Assembly (NCBI RefSeq): GCF_000315625.1
Contig: NW_005434584.1
Span: forward strand, 203,504 to 267,503
DNA: 64,000 nt
From: Guillardia theta CCMP2712
Taxonomy: Eukaryota > Cryptophyceae > Pyrenomonadales > Geminigeraceae
Direction of reading: 5' to 3'
Positions 54,950-64,000 of this stretch are shown here, one piece after another (positions within the stretch are counted from its first letter, which is position 1; every line of letters begins with the position of its first letter). The notes under the pieces are model-generated. The model had not been told where the DNA came from, did no database searches, and saw only the letters and a list, made by a program, of their open reading frames with translations. The translations under genes and the position numbers were made by a program.

Positions 54950-57229
54950 TTTGAAAGTGGACTCGCTAACTTGAAAGTTCATGTTAAAATTTCATATTTC
55001 CAATTATTAGTGAAAAAATTGAAAAGCACATGAGAGAATTTCAGCATACCGCATTCGGAGACTTCAATTTGCCAATTCAGTAGTGACCGTAGCCTACTCT
55101 TTACTCAAAGTTAAGTTAAAATCAGTACGAGGACAATCAGGAGAGTCGAGGAGGCTTGACCCTGACACTGTCGCACAGGCCAAACGGCGAGAAGAGAAAA
55201 GACAGCGAGAACCAAACCTAAACCTGCCGACTAATGGCACGCGGCGGCGCGGCCGGGGCCCGGGGCCCGGGCCGCCGCGGCCCGGCCGTTCCGACACCGT
55301 GGCACGGTAGTACACTGATCCGATGGAGTCCGGGTCCGACCGTCCCGGCTCAGCCCGGCGTGCCGCGATGATGCCACGGTGCCCCCGGGGCCCGAGTCCC
55401 GGCCGCCCCGGCCCCTCCCCGGCGGCGGAGTCCGCCCGGCGCAGTACGGTACACGGCGGCGTATAGACGGTAGGCCGCCGTATACTGAGTACCCGGGCCG
55501 GCGGCGGCGCCGCCGGGGCGGCAGTAGTCCGTAGCTGGGCCAGCCTCAGGGCCGGGCCACCGTGTGCGCGGCCGCGTGACGCCCCGGCCGGGCGGCCCGG
55601 GCGCGCCCGGCGGCGCCCGGCCGCCTTAATTAGTACTGCGGCGGTAGTCTGTCATAGCCAAGGGAGGCGGAATGAGAAGCGACCAACAGTAACATGATTC
55701 CCGGTTTGAATCTCATCTCATCTCCTTGCCGCGGCGCTTCCTTTATGTATCCGATCCCTTCACTGTCCCCTAAGGGATCCAAATCTGATAAATTTCATTC
55801 AATTTGTTCGAGTAAAATTGAAATTTGCAGCCAAACAAATTGATTTCGGTGTTGGGACCTCGAAACGCTGCAGGGTGCGGTTTCAATTTATCATTTTTCA
55901 AGTTGAAATATTTCGTCATTTTTCTAAATTTGATATGCAATTTTTCGTGCACCTGGTGATTGTTTGGGTTGAAGACAGTATTTTCGATGGGAATCTCTTG
56001 CTTTTAAATTACTTGGGAGCATTTCAAAGATAAAAGTCTATTCTAAGGTCCCTTTATACGCCCCCAGGCCTGAGAGCGGAGATGAAGATGAGATTTTCCA
56101 TCCCCCGAGGACCCCCCACCCTCAAACGACACTACCCTTGCACACCGTACTTTTTTATCACAAAGAAGGGGTCCGTGAACCGGGGTCAAATATCTCATTG
56201 GAGGTAGGGGTACTTGGGGCGCTCTGGGTTTTAAATCTTCATTTTATTCTAAGATTATATCAGAAAGCCCGAGATTTACCACACTTAAAGGTAATTAAAA
56301 CTCAGTTTCATGTTTAAAACTCTTCTTGGGAGTTTAAAAACTATTTTACAGTACTTTCATAATAGTAATATAGTCTTCAAGTCATTAAATTGTTGATATG
56401 TTTGTTTTTCGAGTTATGAATAATATTTGTTAACATAAAACATTATAATACTTGTTTCTAAAAGTCAGTCGCTTTTGTGATGCGGACCGTTGCGTTGTTG
56501 AAATGGAATGGCATGAGACCTAGCAGGTGGGGGTAGTGACCCGACCTCAAAGTACCCCCCATTTTCCACATTTTCTTCTATATGTTCAGGTCAAATGTAA
56601 GGTAGGGGTACAGTACCCTACCATCAAGACCAAGTCTCCTCATCGCGTTGGGGAGGAAGGAATGGCAGGGTGAACATGGAGGACGGGGGGAAGGGGAGTG
56701 AGGTCAGGGAGAGAGGAGAGGATGATTCACTCTCGTAGATGTTCTGTGAAGGAGATACGAAGTTGACTGTCGAGTTTGATGGCGAAATGAGCGCAGGACA
56801 AGGAGTTTGTAGGTAGATAATGGGCAAATGGAAGCAAAAGCATAGGACGAGGCCTGTACTGCCCTCCAATGTGAAGCACTGAAAGGGTTTGGAGAAGAAA
56901 AGAGGAGATGATTTCATTCTGTTTGTTCCCTTAGCATGAGAGTAGCAGATTCGCTCGGTGGTTGGGAACGATTTCGAAGACGTCATGTAGTCAGCAAGAC
57001 AGCGGCTAAAGGGTAGGGATGGAAGAGCTGGGGTTGGTCTTGGGAACGGCTGCATATGTTCACAGTGAAGGAAACATGTTGATACGTTCCTGCATCTCTC
57101 ATGCTTGTTTTGTTCCAGGGTATGAGACGGAAATGCACATTTCCAAGAGCATATAGCGCATCCGTACGCAAGAAAGCGAGTATAACAAGTACAAGTCTGA
57201 GGAGCATATAAGGCGGGAGAAGCAGCATC
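54950..57229. other. Composite non-coding block, AT-rich / GC-palindromic / GTAGGGG
   Basis: About 54950-55080 and 55780-56030 are AT-rich with repeated 'aattt' and 'ttcaa' words. About 55230-55630 is extremely GC-rich and full of GGGCCCGG, CGGCCGGG and similar palindromic words. About 56040-56620 contains GGTAGGGGTA-type words, including ggtaggggtacagtacccta near 56601. No gene is supported. About 56640-57229 is the likely promoter side of the Myb gene. Confidence 0.55.
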
Positions 57230-58391
57230 ATGGCTCCGAAGAGAGCTGCCTCGAGAAGTGAGGAAGGAGGAGTGAGCTTGAAGCGAGTGAAGGACGAGGA
57301 GAAGAATGGCAGGGCTGAGGTCGCTGGTACAATCAACGAGCGGGACCTGGCGAGGCTGGGGGAGGCAACGGCCCTCGGCGCGGCCAAGGCGGCGACAGGG
57401 GGAGACAGAGGAAGCAGCAACGAGATTGGCTCCATCCTCTCGGGACAGGCGAGCGCAGTGGCAGACTACACGGCAGCGATCAATCTGTTCTCCCTCAACG
57501 CAACTGGTGCTCACCCGTTCCACAAGGCACTCGCGCCCCACCCGTTCGTGCAAGTGGGAGCAGTCCCTCCCCCCAACCTCCCGATGCCCATCAGCACAGT
57601 CCCACTCGGCAACGGGCTCAAGGCCTCCATCTCCCCGGAGATCCGGTCGATGGAGGAGGCAGCGGGAGGAGCGTACGGGGGGGTCCTGCCCTCCTTCAAG
57701 CATCTCCCTTCCGCACTCTCAGCACAGTTCTCAGGCTCCTACGGGACTGCTGTCCTCTCTCTCCCTCACTACCTCTCCAACAGCAACCTGACGGCTCTGA
57801 CCGGCATCGACAAGACCCTCCCTGCTCAGTCGTTCCCCTCCAACGGCCTGCACAGCCCAGCCATGGCGGAGGCGGCGAAGGCTCTGAAACCCAGCCCTTC
57901 GCTGAGCAGGATGGAGAGCAAGGGAGATACCTCGAGCAATCGATCACACGGGCCGTCGATGGACAGGTACGAGGCAGAGGAAGAGGAGGCAGATGATGAT
58001 GATGATGGTGATGATGACGATGATGATGGTGGTGATGGTGATGGTGATAACGATGATAGAAAGTGAACTGGACTGCAGGTACAAGAACAGGTGGTCGGAT
58101 GACGAGATCCAGTCTCTCAAGAAGGGAGTCGCTCGTTTCGAGAAGAAGAACAAAAAGAAAGGGGAGGACAACAGCTCGGACAAGGGCAGGGGGGAGCAGG
58201 GAAAGAAAGGGGAGACAGAACATATGTGGGAGCATATCCTCAAGAGGTGATGGTCTTACCCTCGCCCTCCGCCGCTGACCCTGTTGCAGCTACAAGTTCC
58301 AGTCTTGCAGGACAGCAAGAGACCTCAAGGACAAGTGGAGGCAACTGAAGAAGAAGGAACAAGACGACATGCTGGGGGTAAGCGGAAACAA

Positions 58392-58453
<62 letters not shown>

Positions 58454-61400
58454 TTGCTCATCCCTCCTTTTCCCCTCCCATCTTCTTCCTCCTTCCTCTC
58501 TCATCTTTCTTTCACCTCCTCTACCTCCTTCCATCTCTTTCTCTTGCCGTGTCTTCTGTCCGTTCTCCCCTTTCACCTCTGTTCATCCTATCCTCCACCC
58601 CTCTCCTCCCCCCATCTCCACCTCTTTCCCTCCATCTCCTCCCTTCTCCTCCTCTTCTTCGATCTCACCAGCCCTTCAGGTTCGCGAGGAGGCGAGGAGG
58701 CTGCGCATGTTGGCGGTTGGGACCGGACGCAGCAGCGCGAGCAGCAGCAACACAAGCCAAGGGAACGGGCATAGCGGCGATAATGGCAGCAGCACCAGCA
58801 GCAGCAACGGGCATACGGCCAACACTGAGAGGGTAAGGAGAAGGAGAAGGAGAAGGAGGGGAGATAAGGGAGGAGGGGGGGAGGGGAAGGAGATACTTGG
58901 GGAGAGGAGATGGGAAAGTTGGAGAGGGATTGAGGAGGAGCTGCTGCTCAGTAGCAGGAGATGCTTGCTGACATTTTTCTCCTCGCAGGCGGAAAATCAG
59001 CTTGACAGTCCCGGCCAGACCTCCTCCTCCCCCCCGGCAGGGATGTCTTCCTCCGGGTCCACCAGCTCCCCAGCTCCTGTCGCCACGTCTTCGAGCAAGG
59101 GGCAGCAGGCGGAGAGCAAGGAGAGAAACTCTTCTCCCTCAAGCTCGAGCACGTCGGACCCCTCCAAGAACTCGTACATCGGGGGTGGGGTAGAAGAGAA
59201 GTGCAGGTCACAGGAGCAGAGCACGACGACCAACTCGAGCGAGAGCGGAGGAGTCGAGGGTCACAGCGAGGGGAGCGGGCAGGGGGAGGTGGCAAGCAGC
59301 GACATGAGCGGAGGAGGAGAGGGAGGGAGCGAGGGAGGAGAGGGAGGGAGCGACGGGGTGGGCTGCGGGAGCGAGGAGACGGGGGGGAGCGCGGTTGGGA
59401 GTTCTGGGATCGAGGGAGGGAGCGAGGGGAGCGGAGGAGCGGAGGGGGGGAGCGACGGGGGGAGCGAGTGGCGGGAGGACGAGTACTCTGCAGCGATGGA
59501 GACGGGGGAGAACGAGCCGGAGATGGAGAAGACGAGGAGGAGGAAACGAGCAACTTCATGCTCGGGGCAGGAGGACAGGACGATAGGATGGGAGGAGAGC
59601 GGAGATACTGACTGGGCGCTGGCAATCGACATGGGATCGACATGCGTGCGCGTTTCGGTGAGTAGAGGGAGGATGAAGAGGAGGAGGAGATCAATAAGAG
59701 AGATGGTGGGGTGGGAGGAGAAGGAGGAGGAGGAGGAGAACAAGGAAGGAAAGGAGGAAGGGAGAAGAGAACAGTGAAGGAGGAGTTCATAGGAGATCAT
59801 TTCAAGGAGTCTTACACTAGCTGGCAGCTCGTCGGCAAGGACGGGAGGCTGCTCGCTGGAGTGGAGGGGCAGAGGAGAGTCATCATGGACCTTCGCTCCC
59901 GCACCTTCTCAGCTGAGGAGTACCTGGCGGCCGCGTTCGCAGCTCTGGATGACACGCTCCTGCTCCTCCGCAAGCGCAACGCCATCATGAGCAGCTCAAC
60001 GGGGAGGCAAGCTGAGATCTCGCTCTCCCCCCGCGCTGCCTCGCCCAAGGTCGCCAGCATCTCCTGCTTCGCCATGTCGCTCGTGGGACTCGGGGAGGGA
60101 GGGACGGCAGTCACGCCCATCTACACCTACGCTGATGCTCGAAACTCCGCGTGAGACCCTGTTGCTCCTGCTGCTCCTCCTCCTCCTCCTCCTCCTTCCG
60201 CTCTGTCTTCCTCTCTTTCTTCTTCTTCTTCTTCTTCTTCCTCCTCCTCCTCCTCCCTCCTCCTCCTCCCTCCTCCCTCCTCCTCTTCCTCCCTCCTCCC
60301 TCCTCCTCTTCCTCCCTCCTCCTCCTTCTCCTTCCTCGCTTTCTTCCACCTCTTACGTCCTCTCCTCTCCAGGTTCGCCAGCGAGCTCAAGCGCAAGCTA
60401 GCAGAGGAAGGCTCTCTCGACTTTGTGGAGAGAAGGACAGCACCGTTACAGTCCTGCTATGCTCCAGCTCTCTTCATGCGCCTCAAGCAGAGCGGAATCG
60501 ACGCTGTACAGCCGGTGACTCTCCCTCCTACATCTCCTCCTCCTTCCCCTCCCCCTCCCCTCCTCCTCCTCCCCATCCTTCTCCACCACCTCCTCCTCCT
60601 GCACCGCCTCCTCTTCTCTTTTCATTCTCGTCCAGGTCAAGTCATGGAGCACTCTTTCCGGCTACTTCCTTTCTCAGCTCATCGGCAAATTTCAACCGGT
60701 CAGCAGCAGCACACCATCATCATCCTCCCTCCTCCTGCTCCTCTTCTCTTTTTCTCTTCCCTCCTCCTCACTTGCTCCCTCCTCCTCTTCCCTTTCTCTC
60801 TCTGACCCCGAGCAGGTGACCTTCTCGGAGGCGAGCTGGACGGGGCTGCTGGACAGGGAGGAGCTACAATGGCACCAGGGTCTCCTCAACCTACTCGGGG
60901 TCTCCCTCTCCTCCCTTCCTCCTCTCTGCGACGCCGACGATCTCTCCTTCGATCCTCTCCTCCCCTCCTTCGCTCAGCGCTGGCCCGAGCTCTCCCGCGT
61001 GCCGTGGGCTCGGGGGATCAGTGAAGGAGCAGCGGCGAGCGTCGGGACAGGATGCGAGAGCAGAGCAAAGCTCTGCATCGCACTGGGGACCAACGCGGCC
61101 CTGCGCGTCTGCATCCCCTGTCGGGACAGGAGGAAGCCTGCGAGCAAGGGGAGCGGAGGTCACAAGGGAGGAGGGAGGAGCGAGCACTGGAAGCTGAGCA
61201 AGGCGGGGATGAAGCACAAGGAGGAGGCGGAGGTCGCGGAAGTGCCCAGGGGCTTGTGGTGCTACTCGGTCAAGCGGGACATGCAGATCGCGGGAGGGAC
61301 GCTGATCGATGGAGGAAGCATCTACGCGTGGGGGCTGGAGCAGTTTGCTGGTGAGGAGGGAGGAGGGGAGTGGGGGAGGAGAGTGAGGAGGAGGAGGAGG

Positions 61401-62372
61401 GAAGGTGAGAAGAGGAGGAAGAAAAGGAGGAAGAGGAGGAGGTTGAAGGGGGGGACGAGGGAGGAGGAGGAGTGAAATTTTGTCTCTCAGGAGGTCTTGA
61501 GGGGATGGCTCGCCTTCAGGAAGAGGCTTCGGCCATGGACGCTGACTCGCACGGCTTGACGGTCCTCCCTTTCTTTAATGGGGGATCGAGCACGGTAAGG
61601 AGGAGGAGGAGGAGGAAGAGGGAAAAATGATAATGATAATGATGATGATGGTTGTAATGATAATGATAATGATGATGACGACGACGAGGAGGAGGAAGAG
61701 GAGGAAGCGGAGGAGGAGGCAACCTGATTCGTCGTCCAGGGTTTTCGGGACGGCGCTACGGGGACAGTGACTGGCATGACGCTCAAGACAAGCAGGGCAG
61801 ACATTCTGAGAGCGATCATGGAGTCAGTCGCCCTCAGACTCCGCGGGATGTTCAACGCGATCCGCCCCCTCATGAACGAGAACGGGCTAGAGGTCAGACA
61901 GAGCCCTCCTGTTCCTCCCTCCTCCTCCTCCTCCTCCTCCTCCTCCTCCTCCTCCCTCCTGTTCCTCCCTCCTCCTCCTCCTCCTCCTCCTCCTCCTCCT
62001 CCCTCCTCCTCCTCCTGCTGCTGACGTCCAGCAGGTCTATGCTACGGGGGACGCGCTCTTCAAGTCTCCTCTCTGGCAGCAGATCCTCGCCGACTCCTTC
62101 GCCCTCCCCATCCGCATCCTTTCAGGCGCGACGGTCGCAGCGAGCAGAGGAGCCGCCATTCTAGCGGTGAGAGAGAAGAGGAGGAGGAGGAGGAGATGGT
62201 AGTCAAAGGCTGGCTTCTGATCGCTTGCTCGCAGTGGAGATCAATCGGGGAGGAGGCGACGGTGGAGCAGAAGGCAGAGACGACGGTGATGCCCGTTCCC
62301 TCCAGCGTTGCCGCGCTGGCCATGGCGTTCGAGCGGCAGGAGGCGCTGTTCAACCGCCTGCATCGCTCGTAG
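57230..62372 (+). CDS. Myb/SANT (telobox-like) protein fused in frame to an FGGY carbohydrate kinase
   Basis: Thirteen phased exons: 57230-57966, 58079-58246, 58290-58377, 58680-58832, 58989-59657, 59807-60150, 60373-60514, 60636-60698, 60816-61350, 61491-61594, 61740-61892, 62035-62166, 62235-62372 (1141 aa). Exons 2-3 encode one Myb/SANT repeat (NRWSDDEIQSLKKGVARF, MWEHILK) ending in RTARDLKDKWRQLKK, close to the telobox signature of telomere-repeat-binding proteins. Exon 5 is a Ser/Gly-rich linker that runs without a stop into ALAIDMGSTCVRVS, the N-terminal phosphate loop of FGGY kinases. Later kinase marks: MSLVGLGEGG with TPIYTYADARNSA, CIALGTNAALRV, GGTLIDGGSIYAWG, GLTVLPFFNGGSS, ATGDALFKSPLWQQILAD and GAAILA. 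The kinase phosphorylates a sugar with ATP; its substrate is not predictable. If these are two genes, the kinase would begin at an ATG near 59496 and the Myb gene would need an unseen terminal exon. Confidence 0.7.
58390..58460 (+). repeat. (CTGCTC)n microsatellite in intron 3 of the Myb-FGGY gene
   Basis: Hexanucleotide tract directly after the GTAAGC donor at 58378. Other introns of this gene hold a GAT run (57990-58060), TCC runs (60170-60340, 60530-60620, 61918-62018) and GGA/GAT runs (61360-61470, 61600-61720). Confidence 0.9.
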
Positions 62373-62576
62373 GGACTTGTAAGTTAGGATAGAGCAAGTA
62401 GGAGGCTGAGAGACGCCTCTTGTTTCATAGGAGCAATCATGAAGAACATGTAATAAGAACGAACTGCTTTCCAGCAAACACCTGCTGCTGCCGCTGTGCT
62501 TCTAAAGTTGTTTCCTTCTACCTCTTCTATTATCACTTCTAGACACGCCTCTCTCCTCCATCTCCTCTCCTCCTCC
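62373..62576. other. Convergent intergenic region
   Basis: Short space between the kinase stop and the minus-strand gene. No supported feature. Confidence 0.5.
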
Positions 62577-64000
62577 TCATCGCTCGCTTACTCCCAGCAT
62601 GAAGTTGGTGAAGGGCAGCCTCATCGAAGTCCCTCCCTCCTTCAAGTTCCACACCGACAGCAGCCTTCCGCACCCTGGGGAGGAGGCGACAAACTTCACC
62701 AGCCATGACCCCAGAGCGCGGAAGTCAGAGCTCGCATGCCTGTGGCTCGACTCTCCCTCGAAGCTGACGATGACAAGCTGCGGCTGGCAGCTCCTCATCT
62801 GCTTCTCCAGCCCCTCCAGCTTCTTCCGCATCTCCTGCGGCTGCGCCGGGTCCTGCAAGCCGAACACCGTGACGTCAGCATCGGCCAGCAGTGCGTCTGG
62901 GAAGCTGCTGCCTATGGCGTCGAGGACCAGCACGCTGCCGAGCCAGCTGTACCTCGTCCTCGCGTACAGGATGGCGAAAGAGAGGGGGAGAAAGTCGCCC
63001 GGGGCTCCCTGCTCAGTGCCCACGAACTTGGAGAAGATGGCGGCGGCATGTGCAGCGGAGGAGGAGCAGAGGCTGTCGATGCCTTGGAATAGGCAGCCCA
63101 TGATGTTGCTGGTGGAGGACTGGGAGAGGCTCGATCCGAAGCTCCTCCGCAGCTCCTGCAACTCCTCCTCCTCCTCCCGCTCGCAGCTGCTGACGTCCAC
63201 TCGCGCCATCGACGGAGCCTTTTCGGGACACTTACGCCATCCGTCAAGGCAGGCGCTGACAACGATGGAACAGCGCTCGGCCGAAAGACAGTCCTTGGGG
63301 TACAGGACGAGAGAGAGGGCAGGAGGCTGAGTCTGCGTCTCTTCCACCTGTCCAAGAGCATGAGCAAGCACAAGGCAAGAACTGTCTGTCCTACCTCCAC
63401 ACGTGCGATGTCACGGTAGACAGAGGTGAAGAGCTGGTCTATAGACGAGATCAGGCTCCTGGACAGTTGGCCGAGGGACTGCTGGGGCTCACTCGAGCTG
63501 CCCGGCTCGTCTTGAGTGAGCAGCACAAGGAACGCCGCGGCATGCCGCAGCTTCGCATGCCTCGCTTTGGTTGTCCTCACCTTGTCTGTGAAAAACTGCT
63601 TGTACTTAGATATGAGAAGTTTCCTTAAGCCAACTTGTCAGTCCACGAGCAGGAGGGGAACTGACAGTCCCACCGCTGAGCATCTGACAGCGCGTCCGCT
63701 CCTCCCTCTTCTTCTATCGCGCTCTGATCCCGCGCCTTGTAGTGCTCCATCAAACGAGTCAGAGCTTCCCTGTTCCCACCACAGTCAGCTACCTCTACCT
63801 CCACCTCCACCTCCCTCGTTTCACTTGTCCTCTTTGATGGCCTCATGCTCCTTCTGCAGGGCGTTGACCAGCACCTCGTTGCACTTGGACTTGAGGAACT
63901 CCTGCGTCTCCTTGAAGAAGTCCGCCATGTGACAGATGAGACTGAGTTGGTCCCCTGATACGCTCAAGTTCTGTAGCGCTCTGTTGAGCTCCGTCCTGCT
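62577..64000 (-). CDS. Unidentified protein, 5' end beyond the window
   Basis: A minus-strand gene running off the right edge. The main 3' frame is 63371-62577 (stop at 62577). An intron at about 63346-63393 joins in phase to an exon with LRHAAAFLVLLTQDEPGSS and LISSIDQLFTSVYRDIARVE. Upstream, 63843-64000 encodes a coiled coil (ADFFKETQEFLKSKCNEVLV) and 63660-63760 reads EALTRLMEHYKARDQSA. The C-terminal part (SNIMGCLFQGIDSLCSSS, YSWLGSVLVLDAIGSSFPDA) has mixed globular composition. I recognise no family. The end of the last frame may include a read-through intron. Confidence 0.5.

Noticed and set aside
56040-56620. Telomere or subtelomere repeat because of GTAGGGG words
   Set aside because: Words are scattered and degenerate with no head-to-tail array.
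59711-59806. Kinase exon starting upstream of 59807
   Set aside because: This stretch is the purine-rich intron after exon 5; phase and motif continuity need an acceptor at 59806.
33000-62020. A rule that introns are TCC-rich on the sense strand
   Set aside because: Both TCC- and GGA-rich introns occur in the same genes (for example 61360-61470 against 61918-62018), so no strand rule holds.

Overview
The window is nuclear DNA of a photosynthetic eukaryote, not a prokaryote. Genes are split by short GT-AG introns, many of 44-60 nt, and several introns are filled with GGA/TCC or CTGCTC simple repeats. There are no operons or ribosome-binding sites. A PsbO gene carries a three-part leader (signal peptide, transit peptide beginning with Phe, thylakoid transfer signal), so the plastid is bounded by extra membranes and the protein passes through the secretory route. 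A cryptophyte alga such as Guillardia theta fits best; this is inference.

Layout. 0-6.9 kb is repeat territory: a foldback-like inverted repeat, a dispersed ~50-bp module, and a recent non-autonomous Ty3/chromovirus insertion (1789-4659) with LTRs and a 5-bp target duplication. 7.26-11.64 kb holds an eight-exon FHA-domain gene with a PP1-docking-like motif and ten 117-bp coding repeats, a Ki-67-like layout. 12-19.6 kb is a desert of five large tandem arrays around decayed Ty3-like remnants, a degraded possible surface-protein gene and a frameshifted sulfotransferase.

20.6-62.4 kb is gene-rich: a TKL-like protein kinase (-), an EFR3-like protein (+), a PPM1G-like PP2C phosphatase (+), DNA ligase I (-), PsbO (-), an unrecognised membrane/coiled-coil protein (+), a 290-aa coiled-coil protein (-), a PC-esterase/TBL-like type II membrane protein (-), taxilin (-), and a Myb/SANT protein whose open frame runs into an FGGY sugar kinase (+). 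An unidentified minus-strand gene runs off the right edge. Two long non-coding blocks of extreme composition (40.7-42.0 and 54.95-56.6 kb) and a 100-N gap (54631-54730) lie between genes.

The genes are ordinary eukaryotic housekeeping, signalling and trafficking genes on both strands and show no common pathway. Exon models for the FHA, PP2C, PsbO, EFR3 (two exons), 880-aa, 290-aa and Myb-FGGY genes were checked by codon phase across every junction. The kinase N-terminus, the ligase internal exons, the EFR3 C-terminus and the right-edge gene are approximate.
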